Below, in pieces: positions 1 to 6,232 of a DNA stretch of 11,122 nt. The notes under the pieces were generated by a model that saw only the letters and a list, made by a program, of their open reading frames with translations, ran no database searches and had not been told where the DNA came from. This DNA is from JBDSYA01 sp039925865. Lineage in GTDB: Bacteria; Bacteroidota; Ignavibacteria; Tepidaquicellales; Tepidaquicellaceae. Numbering within the stretch: position 1 is the stretch's first letter; each line of letters begins with the position of its first letter. Where the stretch lies: assembly GCA_039925865.1 (NCBI GenBank), contig JBDSYA010000239.1, positions 1 to 11,122 of the forward strand, given 5' to 3'. Made by a program: the position numbers and the translations under genes.

Positions 1-437
1 GCGGTAAGGGCGTTCACAGTTATAAGTCCAAGTGAAGGCGGACAGTCTATTATAATATAATCGAAAGCCGGATTATTGGATCCGTCATTCAGAAAACTCA
101 TGATCTTATTTTTTAATACACTTTCACGTGAAGGAATGTCAACGAGCTCGATCTCTGCAGCAACTAGATTAATGTTTGAAGTAATGATAAACAGATTTTC
201 AACCTGAGTTTTTTTAATGCATTCATTTATGGTTCTTCCTGAAATAAATAACTCATAAGTTGAATGCCCGTCAATAACCGCTTCAAGACCAACTCCTGAA
301 GTTGCATTAGCCTGCGGATCGGCATCAATGAGTAAAACCTTTTTCCCGTAAGTAGCTATAGAAGTCGAAAGATTTATTGCAGTGGTAGTTTTCCCTACAC
401 CACCTTTCTGATTTGATATTGAAATTATTTTTGTCAA
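1..437 (-). CDS. parA: ParA/Soj-family chromosome-partitioning ATPase (partial, C-terminus beyond window)
   Basis: Reading leftward from 437, 145 codons are visible, starting MTKIISISNQKGGVGKTTTA. The deviant Walker A motif KGGVGKTT lies at residues 11-18, the A' motif DADPQAN near residues 39-46, and a Walker B-like IIIDCPPS near residue 130, in the order expected of Soj-type ParA (about 255 residues when complete). Such ATPases bind DNA as ATP-dimers and with ParB segregate the origin region. The start is a TTG at 437-435: an in-frame stop TAG lies at 458-456 and no ATG or GTG comes between, and the resulting N-terminus matches the family's usual length before Walker A. There is no clear Shine-Dalgarno. 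The gene follows the UPF0173 hydrolase stop by 27 nt, so they may be co-transcribed. A parB would be expected just beyond the left edge but is not visible. A plasmid-type ParA is less likely because there is no N-terminal helix-turn-helix extension. Confidence 0.93.
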   Translation of the reverse strand, partial: MTKIISISNQKGGVGKTTTAINLSTSIATYGKKVLLIDADPQANATSGVGLEAVIDGHSTYELFISGRTINECIKKTQVENLFIITSNINLVAAEIELVDIPSRESVLKNKIMSFLNDGSNNPAFDYIIIDCPPSLGLITVNALT

Positions 438-464
438 ATAGTCCCGGTCACAATTCTAAAAAAT

Positions 465-1163
465 TTAAATATTAATAAACTCACCTGATCTGAGAGCTGA
501 ACATTTTTTACCGATAGATTCAATTTTTCTTTTGAATTCATTTGGATCCGCCTTTATCTCATCAAAAGTATTATAATGAATGGGTATGATCATCTCAGCA
601 TTTAAAAATTCAGCAGCCTTCACGGCATCATCAATCCCCATTGTAAAATTGTCACCGATCGGAAGAAAGGCAACGTCTATCCTGCACATTTCACCGATGA
701 GCTTCATGTCATAAAAAAGTGCAGTGTCGCCTGCATGATAAATATTTTTTTCGCCCAATGACAAGATCACTCCCGCAGGATCGCCGGCATAAGCACCATC
801 AGGTCTTGAGGAAGAATGATGGGCAATTGTAAGCTTAACCCGTCCGAATGGAAAATGATATGATCCACCAAGATTCATTGCGTGAGATTTGATACCTTTC
901 TCTCCGAGGTAATCTGCAAGTTCTACAGTGGCAATTACAGTTGCGTCATTTGATTTTGCAATTTCGACTGTGTTTCCAAAATGATCAGCGTGCCCGTGAG
1001 TTAAAATTATATATTCACATTTTACATCAGCCGTTTTTAAATCACTCATAGGATTAGGTCCTATGAACGGAAGGTTGGCTTCGACGTACGGGTCAATGAA
1101 AATAGTATGTTCATTATGTTTTATCTCAACGCAGGAATGCCCGTGGTAAATTAATTTTGTCAT
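465..1163 (-). CDS. UPF0173 family metal-dependent hydrolase (metallo-beta-lactamase fold)
   Basis: This 232-residue protein begins MTKLIYHGHSCVEIK, the usual start of the UPF0173/YtkL-like family (about 225-230 residues). The metal-binding signature THGHADH is at residues 55-61, followed by a HAGDT motif near 150 (with the metal-bridging Asp), PIGDNFTMG, and a late PIHYNTF histidine. These are the ligands of a di-metal metallo-beta-lactamase fold, but the physiological substrate of the family is not established. An ATG at 1202 would add 13 residues (MVISREIIRYTTV) that the family lacks, so I prefer the internal ATG at 1163-1161. The protein is probably cytoplasmic, with no signal peptide. 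parA follows closely on the same strand. The family call is firm; the start is fairly sure. Confidence 0.9.
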   Translation of the reverse strand: MTKLIYHGHSCVEIKHNEHTIFIDPYVEANLPFIGPNPMSDLKTADVKCEYIILTHGHADHFGNTVEIAKSNDATVIATVELADYLGEKGIKSHAMNLGGSYHFPFGRVKLTIAHHSSSRPDGAYAGDPAGVILSLGEKNIYHAGDTALFYDMKLIGEMCRIDVAFLPIGDNFTMGIDDAVKAAEFLNAEMIIPIHYNTFDEIKADPNEFKRKIESIGKKCSALRSGEFINI

Positions 1164-1264
1164 AACAGTGGTATAGCGAATAATTTCGCGTGAAATTACC
1201 ATTAATAAGAATGTAATTCAATTTATTAAAAATGAGCGCGGGCTGATGTTATCACAAACTCTGA

Positions 1265-1327
1265 GTCCCCGCAAATGACGTCTTCGCTATTTTATATACT
1301 AACAATTGCAGGAGACACAGCGGGGAC
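1265..1327. repeat. Imperfect hairpin: GTCCCCGC / GCGGGGAC inverted repeat with 47-nt loop
   Basis: GTCCCCGC at 1265-1272 is exactly complementary to GCGGGGAC at 1320-1327. The GC-rich 8-bp arms stand out in an AT-rich gap between the 64-residue gene (stop at 1358) and the hydrolase (start at 1163). The site lies downstream of the small-gene pair on the minus strand, so it could stop or stabilise that transcript, but no T-run follows the arm on the minus strand and the loop is long. It may instead be a decayed repeat. The rest of the 1164-1357 gap shows nothing else I can name. Confidence 0.4.
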
Positions 1328-1357
1328 AGGAAACTTCCCAAATACTATTAACATTTA

Positions 1358-1552
1358 TTAATTACTAATTCTTAATTTAATAATTTTAGTTAGTTTACCT
1401 TCAATATCTTCGCCATAAATTTTAATTTCTTTTTCTTCTGGATTTTTTAAAAGTTTTTCTAATTCATTATTAAAAGCAGAAGCTTCATCCTTGGTTAAAA
1501 ATAAGTAAAGGTCATTAAAGGTAGCATTAGATTTTATATCAACTAGTTTCAT
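1358..1552 (-). CDS. Small hypothetical protein, paralogue of the upstream gene
   Basis: A 64-residue acidic protein that I do not recognise. Residues 13-35 (NDLYLFLTKDEASAFNNELEKLL) form a hydrophobic strand, then a LTxxEA turn into an amphipathic helix; a KNPEE turn and a DIEGKLTKIIKLRIS strand follow. The same order of elements occurs in the 94-residue protein encoded just upstream: LTxxEAxxF, then a helix ending L-x-x-L, then NPxxK, then IEG, then a closing IRIS/LRIS strand. The two look like diverged tandem duplicates. The ATG at 1552 is 5 nt after the stop of the upstream gene, so they are presumably translated from one mRNA. There is no signal peptide, transmembrane segment or catalytic motif. 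Small paired proteins of this kind could be immunity or regulatory factors, but nothing in the sequence proves that. Confidence 0.65.
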   Translation of the reverse strand: MKLVDIKSNATFNDLYLFLTKDEASAFNNELEKLLKNPEEKEIKIYGEDIEGKLTKIIKLRISN

Positions 1553-1557
1553 TTGAA

Positions 1558-1842
1558 TTAAAGTTTATCTTTTGTAATTATTTTGAAGGCTAAATCCGAA
1601 TACTTATTTAAATTTTCTTTTGTATATATAGATATTCGAATTGATTTAGTTATCCATTGTGTCCCGTCCTCTTTTTCAATTACATCCCCCTCAATGAAAT
1701 CATCAACAATAGTATCGTATTTATGAGCTGGATTATTGGCAAGATCATTAAGACGAAATTGAAAATCTTCAGCTTCCTCTATAGTAAGAGATATTTCAAC
1801 TTCATCTAATAAACTATTATTACTATCATTATAAATTCTCAT
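1558..1842 (-). CDS. Small hypothetical protein (LTxEEA/NPxxK/IEG type), first gene of the pair
   Basis: A 94-residue unrecognised protein. It begins MRIYNDSNNSLLDEVEISL, then TIEEAEDFQFRLNDL (residues 20-34), NNPAHK (36-41), FIEGD (49-53), a GTQW turn and a KSIRISIY strand near 66-73, then a lysine-rich tail ending ITKDKL. The first 75 residues align in order with the 64-residue downstream protein, with an extra 6-7 residues around EKEDGTQW. The predicted pattern is strand, helix, strand, strand: a compact soluble domain without catalytic motifs. The ATG at 1842 is preceded by an A/T-rich stretch without Shine-Dalgarno. It heads the two-gene unit, and the 234-nt gap upstream holds copy 1 of the 160-bp element. 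Its family and role remain open; the reading frame is supported by the conserved pattern shared with its neighbour. Confidence 0.65.
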   Translation of the reverse strand: MRIYNDSNNSLLDEVEISLTIEEAEDFQFRLNDLANNPAHKYDTIVDDFIEGDVIEKEDGTQWITKSIRISIYTKENLNKYSDLAFKIITKDKL

Positions 1843-1882
1843 TTTAAAAAATAACGGTAATCGAGCTGATATAAGATATTTT

Positions 1883-2043
1883 AAATCGTGATGTCAGGAC
1901 TTCCGTCCTGACATCGTAGACACATCACACCTCGGATACATTAAATTATCCAATGGAGTTTTGAAGTGTAATAAATGTAAAGACCTGTAAATTCGAAATC
2001 GAGAAAGTATTATCGTCAGGACTAAGTCCTGACGCCACGGTTT
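1883..2043. repeat. Copy 1 of a 160-bp REP/MITE-like element with inverted-repeat ends
   Basis: The ends are near-perfect 18-nt inverted repeats: AAATCGTGATGTCAGGAC at 1883-1900 against the complement of GTCCTGACGCCACGGTTT at 2026-2043. Each end carries its own hairpin. The left one (1890-1915) has 11-bp arms around loop TTCC. The right one (2014-2034) has 10-bp arms CGTCAGGACT/AGTCCTGACG around a single A. About 100 bp between them is almost identical to copy 2 at 4625-4784, including a run of 41 identical bases. There is no transposase or ORF inside, so if mobile it must be driven in trans, for instance by a REP-associated IS200-like transposase elsewhere. It starts 33 bp beyond the stop end of the T9SS gene, so its right hairpin would sit in that gene's 3' mRNA; no T-run makes it a standard terminator. 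The rest of the 1843-2076 gap shows nothing else. Confidence 0.8.
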
Positions 2044-2076
2044 GAAATAAAGATAAGAGAGGATAGTGTGTAAAAT

Positions 2077-4482
2077 TTATTTTAAAACCATCATCTTTCT
2101 TGTTTGAACAAATTTACCGGCTTCGATCTTATAGAAATAAACTCCGCTTGCTAAATTAAACACATCAGTAAACAATTTATATTCATACTGTCCGGGATTC
2201 AGATTTTGGTTTATAAATAATGCGATTTCTCTGCCTGTGATGTCATAAAGTTTTAAAGTAACAAAAGATTGTTTTGAAATTTCAAATCTTATAATTGTTG
2301 AAGGATTAAAAGGATTCGGATAATTCTGATGAAGAAAAAATTTATGCGGGACTTCCGAAGAAATATTTTTTATACCAATCGGTACATCCTCAAAAAAATT
2401 ATTGTAATTCTGTTCCGCTATAATTGATGCTTCCTTTAATTTAGTAACGCTGTTTAGATTGTTTACGCCCTGAGCGATCACCTGAGCAATGACAATGTGT
2501 TGTGTATCGCCGGGATTTACGGTTACAGGGCCCGTTGTTGTATAAGTTCGTCTGTAGGCGGCTCCTACAGAATTAGGCATCGTCCACCCTGTATTTGTTT
2601 CGGGATCTCCGGAATAGTGGTATCTTGTTATAATCCCTTCAGGGGTCCGGATTGGTTCACCTGTCCAAAAGTTTTTTCCTTCCATGCTTCTATAAATCGA
2701 TGAATAATGATCGGGCCAATCATCCAAAAACCAATGAAACGAATACATTCCTTTTGATTTATGACCTGCAATTTTACGTTTAATTTTTCCAAGGTATAAA
2801 GACAACGTGTCGTTCGGATTTCCAGTATAAAAATTTGCACCGCGAATAAATTTGAATCCAACTGCAGGTCCGTTGTTGCCATAGACCGAATTGTTAGCCG
2901 TACAATAAGAGTAGCCAAGATTATTAACCGTATCACTGCCGGAGTAACCAATGTAATCGTTTGCATCATCTTGTGTAAAGAAAGTAAACAATGTTTTATT
3001 CCACACATTGTTGCTTCTGTTAATTATTTCATAATGTGAATATAGGACATTGTCTAATTCATTCTGAGTTTGAAAGCTATAGTTGACACATTTTACATCC
3101 GCCTTTAGAGGATATTTAAAGCCCCGTGTGCTCAAATGCGATTCCGGATAGGAATCAGTCATTCTAAAAAACATTGTCTGATTCCCGTAATCATTAGGTT
3201 CCCACATACCTGAAACAGAATTAAAATATACAGGAGCTCCCTGGTCTGAATTTGATAAAACTAAGTTTGGCCACTTCAATCTATCCACATCTACGGTACC
3301 ATTTTTAATTTTGTAAATTCTATACAATGTATCTTCAAAACTAACGGGAAATCCGCTGTTATTTGTATAGCCGGGAAGAAACTCACCTGACCCTGAGTCG
3401 CCACTTACAACTAGTGTGTCATTGTTCACAACTGCGCCAATAATAAGGTCTGAACTATATCTTGCATACTTACCAGAGCCTTTTGGCCATTCAAATCCCG
3501 GGAAATTAATACTTCCATTTTGAGAGAATGACGTGGAAATACTATTCCCATCCATTTTAACCCTGATAAAATCTCTCTCCGTTTTCAGTATAACACCATT
3601 GTTTCCTGTTACCCAGCCGGTGAACTGATTCTTGAAATAAACTCCATTTATGTTTTCATCTTTGGGAAGATTAACAGAGCTCCAGTCCATACCTGAATTA
3701 ATAGATCTTATTGCTGTACCGGAATTTCCAACTGAATATAAAAAAATGGATGGTTGATACAGTCCAAGGCTTACAATGGAATTCAAATTATTATTTGTAT
3801 TTGAATTTACGGTTTGCCATACCCCTCCGTAATTTACGAGTATAACTCCATTTTCTCCGCAAACACTGTACCGGTAACCATTGCTATAAGAAGAAATGTA
3901 TTTAAGATCATTTGGAATAGTTACTGAAGCTTCACGTGTCCAGACTCCATTATTATTATAAAGTATTACACCGTTGTCACCGCAAATATATTTTCTGTCA
4001 ATACTGTTTAGATTAGTAGTCACGGGCGATAGAACAGACGTCCAATTATAACCGCCATTAGAAGTATGAAGAATCACTCCATTATCACAAACACTGTAAC
4101 CGGTAGTGGTTGAAGTTCTCATATCAATAGAATTAATATTTAGCGTTGTTCCTGAATTCATAAGAATCCAGGAGTTTCCTCCATCACCTGACTTAATAAT
4201 AACTCCGTTATCTCCAACTACCCAGATATGTCCCGGGTTAACTTGTATGAACTTAAGATTATTAGCTGTTACCGGTATCACTGTAACCCAGTTGATTCCG
4301 GCATTTGAAGTTTTTAGTATTGTGCCATTGCTTCCGCAAACATATCCCGTGTTGCTTGAGGGCAGAAAGCTTATGGAATTTAAATTACTAGAAGTATTAC
4401 TGTTTTGAAGATACCATGTATGCTGTGCTACAATACTGTTAAACGAAATAAATAATACCAGAATGGATAATTTGACGTTCAT
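2077..4482 (-). CDS. Secreted T9SS cargo protein with seven-motif YCF48/BNR-like beta-propeller
   Basis: An 801-residue exported protein. Residues 1-20 (MNVKLSILVLFISFNSIVAQ) form a Sec signal peptide. Between residues 50 and 300 the G/C-x-N/S-G-x-I motif occurs seven times (about residues 50, 90, 132, 168, 209, 252 and 293; for example GSNGTILKTS, GDNGVIIKSG, GNNGVILKTE), several followed by an S-x-x-G-x-x-W turn. The spacing of about 41 residues fits a seven-bladed YCF48/BNR-type propeller. Residues 305-700 form a domain I cannot name, rich in Asn, Gly, Tyr and Asp, including DDANDYIGYSGSDTVNNLGY; similar stretches are common in large secreted Ignavibacteria proteins. Residues 712-801 are a type A T9SS C-terminal sorting domain: QNYPNPFNPSTIIRFEI, LKLYDITGREI, LASGVYFYKIEAG, final MMVLK. 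The protein is therefore probably delivered to the cell surface or released. The gene stands alone between two copies of the 160-bp element. Confidence 0.9.
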   Translation of the reverse strand: MNVKLSILVLFISFNSIVAQHTWYLQNSNTSSNLNSISFLPSSNTGYVCGSNGTILKTSNAGINWVTVIPVTANNLKFIQVNPGHIWVVGDNGVIIKSGDGGNSWILMNSGTTLNINSIDMRTSTTTGYSVCDNGVILHTSNGGYNWTSVLSPVTTNLNSIDRKYICGDNGVILYNNNGVWTREASVTIPNDLKYISSYSNGYRYSVCGENGVILVNYGGVWQTVNSNTNNNLNSIVSLGLYQPSIFLYSVGNSGTAIRSINSGMDWSSVNLPKDENINGVYFKNQFTGWVTGNNGVILKTERDFIRVKMDGNSISTSFSQNGSINFPGFEWPKGSGKYARYSSDLIIGAVVNNDTLVVSGDSGSGEFLPGYTNNSGFPVSFEDTLYRIYKIKNGTVDVDRLKWPNLVLSNSDQGAPVYFNSVSGMWEPNDYGNQTMFFRMTDSYPESHLSTRGFKYPLKADVKCVNYSFQTQNELDNVLYSHYEIINRSNNVWNKTLFTFFTQDDANDYIGYSGSDTVNNLGYSYCTANNSVYGNNGPAVGFKFIRGANFYTGNPNDTLSLYLGKIKRKIAGHKSKGMYSFHWFLDDWPDHYSSIYRSMEGKNFWTGEPIRTPEGIITRYHYSGDPETNTGWTMPNSVGAAYRRTYTTTGPVTVNPGDTQHIVIAQVIAQGVNNLNSVTKLKEASIIAEQNYNNFFEDVPIGIKNISSEVPHKFFLHQNYPNPFNPSTIIRFEISKQSFVTLKLYDITGREIALFINQNLNPGQYEYKLFTDVFNLASGVYFYKIEAGKFVQTRKMMVLK

Positions 4483-4544
4483 GACGGATTGGATTTAGTT
4501 GTGTTCTAATGCGAGGGATTTTAATATAAAAACAATTAAAACAA

Positions 4545-4627
4545 TTTAAAATACTTTTTCAGATAAGCTGTCAGATGAAGGATAAAAATATTAAGTGTGT
4601 ACAATATCATAACTTTTTACTTTAAAA
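4545..4627. repeat. 83-bp direct repeat, copy A
   Basis: This A/T-rich stretch begins TTTAAAATACTTTTTCAGAT and ends CTTTTTACTTTAAAA. Its 56-bp core (4566-4621) matches 4805-4860 with a single difference (G at 4574, A at 4813). It directly abuts, and overlaps by a few A residues, the left end of element copy 2. It is not present around element copy 1, so it is not simply part of the element. It contains no ORF. Confidence 0.85.
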
Positions 4628-4784
4628 CCGTGATGTCAGGACTTCCGTCCTGACATCACGAACACATCACACCTCGGATACATTAAATTATCCAATGGAG
4701 TTCGAAGTGTAATAAATGGAAAGACATGTTCATTCGAAATCGAGAAAGTATAGCGTCAGGACAGAAGTCCTGGAGCAACGGTTT
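4625..4784. repeat. Copy 2 of the 160-bp REP/MITE-like element
   Basis: Same orientation and length as copy 1. The left end AAACCGTGATGTCAGGAC (4625-4642) has the perfect hairpin: 14-bp arms (4629-4642 and 4647-4660) around TTCC. The right end GTCCTGGAGCAACGGTTT (4767-4784) is inverted relative to it, but its own hairpin has decayed to CAGGAC/GTCCTG. So copy 1 keeps the right hairpin intact and copy 2 the left one. The interior is highly conserved; a core at 4669-4710 can pair as ACAC/GTGT, CTC/GAG and GGATA/TATCC, while the inner loop differs by one base between copies. It lies 143 bp upstream of the T9SS start and 126 bp upstream of citrate synthase, and is flanked on both sides by the 83-bp direct repeat. 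Confidence 0.8.
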
Positions 4785-4865
4785 TAAAATACTTAATCTT
4801 ATATAGCTGTCAAATGAAGGATAAAAATATTAAGTGTGTACAATATCATAACTTTTTACTTAAAA
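4783..4865. repeat. 83-bp direct repeat, copy B (adjacent to citrate synthase)
   Basis: It begins TTTAAAATACTTAATCTTAT and ends TTTTTACTTAAAA, offset 239 bp from copy A across the core. The core 4805-4860 is 55/56 identical to 4566-4621; the first 20 bases are more diverged. The copy ends 44 nt before the citrate synthase ATG, so it occupies that gene's promoter position and may be the ancestral copy. It shares the TTTAAAA junction with the right end of element copy 2. Confidence 0.85.
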
Positions 4866-4909
4866 CGAAATAATTTATATTGAACATTGATTTCAAAATA
4901 AACTTACAT

Positions 4910-6187
4910 ATGTCGAAACTTAAGGAAAAGATCTCCTCGCAAATCCCGGTTTTAAAAGATGAGGCTAAATCAATTGTAAAAGACAGCGGTAAAAATGTTG
5001 TAGACCAGGTTACAATTGACCAGCTTTACGGCGGGATGAGAGGAATTAAAGGGTTGACTTGCGATACTTCATCAGTCGGATTGGATACAGGACTTATTAT
5101 CAGAGGCATCCCGATTTTAGAATTAACAGAAAAACTCCCTGAAGAAATATTTTATCTTCTGCTGGCAGGTGAACTGCCTGACGAAGCAGCTTTAAAAGAT
5201 CTTCAGTCGGATCTTCACAAAAGAGAAAATGTCCCTTCTTATGTATGGGATGTTTTAAATGCAATGCCTGCTGATACTCATCCGATGGTAATGTTCAGCA
5301 CTGCGATCTTATGCATGGAGAAAGAATCTGAGTTCAGAAAACTCTATGACAAAGGCACTAATAAAGATAAGCTATGGGAAGCCATGTTCGAAGACTGCAT
5401 GAATATTATTGCCCGTGTTCCACAGATAGCAGCATTTATTTACAGGAAAAAATTTAAAAAGGGTGATATGACAGAGCCCGATAATAAACTCGATTGGGCT
5501 GCGAATTTTGCTAAGATGCTGGGGATTGAAGATAAGGATGGCTCATTCTCCAAACTTATGCAGCTTTATATGGTGCTTCACAGTGATCATGAAGGCGGCA
5601 ATGCAAGCGCTTTTACAAATCTTGTTATTTCTTCAACTTTGTCAGATGCATACTATGCTTTCAGCGGCGCGCTCAATGCACTTGCAGGTCCTTTGCATGG
5701 ACTTGCAAATCAGGAATGCCTGAGATTTATTTTAACTATGCGTGAACAGATCGGTCATACTCCTACTAATGAAGAAGTGAAAAAATATTGTCAGGATTTA
5801 TTGGACAAAGGCGGATTGGTGATCGGATACGGGCATGCAGTTCTGAGAATCACCGACCCGAGATTTACCGCATTTCTGAATTTTGGAACGGAAGTTATTC
5901 CGGATGATGAGATTTTTAAAATGGTGAAACAATTATTTGAGATCGTTCCTGATTTATTAATTGCACAGGGAAAAGCAAAAGATCCCTGGCCGAATGTCGA
6001 TGCTATCAGCGGCTCCATGCTTTATCATTTCGGAGTTAAGGAATATGAATTTTATACAGTGTTTTTTGGAGTTTCAAGAATATTGGGATTCTCCGCACAG
6101 ATTATTCTTGCACGAGCAATGGGAGCACCGATTATCAGGCCTAAATCGGTGACAACAGAATGGATAAAGTCACAGAATAAGAAATAA
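4910..6187 (+). CDS. gltA: Citrate synthase, eukaryote-like type I
   Basis: A 425-residue cytoplasmic enzyme that condenses oxaloacetate and acetyl-CoA to citrate, the entry step of the TCA cycle. The sequence is closer to mitochondrial citrate synthase than to the NADH-regulated E. coli form: YGGMRGIKGLTCDTS at 40-54, LHSDHEGGN at 223-231, ALAGPLHGLANQE (His263), GYGHAVLRITDPRF (His309), PNVDAISG (Asp364) and FFGVSRILGFSAQ at 385-397. His263, His309 and Asp364 correspond to the pig catalytic triad His274/His320/Asp375. An in-frame TTG at 4880 would add ten residues (MNIDFKINLH); I prefer the ATG at 4910 because MSKLKEKI begins a typical first helix, though no Shine-Dalgarno separates the options. 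The gene is alone on its strand, converging with surE 45 nt downstream. 2-methylcitrate synthase is an unlikely alternative given the overall fit. Confidence 0.96.
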   Translation: MSKLKEKISSQIPVLKDEAKSIVKDSGKNVVDQVTIDQLYGGMRGIKGLTCDTSSVGLDTGLIIRGIPILELTEKLPEEIFYLLLAGELPDEAALKDLQSDLHKRENVPSYVWDVLNAMPADTHPMVMFSTAILCMEKESEFRKLYDKGTNKDKLWEAMFEDCMNIIARVPQIAAFIYRKKFKKGDMTEPDNKLDWAANFAKMLGIEDKDGSFSKLMQLYMVLHSDHEGGNASAFTNLVISSTLSDAYYAFSGALNALAGPLHGLANQECLRFILTMREQIGHTPTNEEVKKYCQDLLDKGGLVIGYGHAVLRITDPRFTAFLNFGTEVIPDDEIFKMVKQLFEIVPDLLIAQGKAKDPWPNVDAISGSMLYHFGVKEYEFYTVFFGVSRILGFSAQIILARAMGAPIIRPKSVTTEWIKSQNKK

Positions 6188-6232
6188 TTCTTTGAAAATT
6201 TATTATGAGTGGTTGATTTAATTGTGAATAGA

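Larger units (their letters stand above)
4483..4909. other. 427-bp divergent intergenic region built largely of repeats
   Basis: The gap between the T9SS gene (leftward) and citrate synthase (rightward) holds no credible gene. It contains, in order: about 60 nt of A/T-rich T9SS leader, direct repeat copy A (4545-4627), the 160-bp element copy 2 (4625-4784), direct repeat copy B (4783-4865), and about 45 nt of citrate synthase leader. Promoters for both genes must lie here. I see no hexamer pair convincing enough to annotate and no Shine-Dalgarno before either start. Because copies A and B are nearly identical, any promoter inside them would be present twice, one copy close to citrate synthase and one separated from it by the element. 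Confidence 0.7.

Noticed and set aside
465..1202. The longer hydrolase reading starting at 1202
   Set aside because: The extra 13 residues precede the conserved family N-terminus (MTKLIYHGHSC) and have no counterpart in the family.
1945..1953. TTATCCAAT in the element as a DnaA box marking an origin near parA
   Set aside because: It deviates from TTATCCACA, occurs as part of the repeated element in both copies, and there is no cluster of boxes.
1883..2043. The hairpins of element copy 1 as an intrinsic terminator of the T9SS gene
   Set aside because: The stems are strong, but no T-run follows either one on the minus strand, so a classical terminator is not supported.
2628..3008. A 126-residue open frame inside the T9SS gene on the same strand
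   Set aside because: It lies in another frame of a gene whose reading is fixed by a signal peptide, propeller motifs and a T9SS tail; its own translation shows no domain.
4106..4408. A 100-residue open frame on the plus strand opposite the propeller repeats
   Set aside because: It is antisense to regularly spaced GxNGxI codons, and its length is explained by that repeat pattern.
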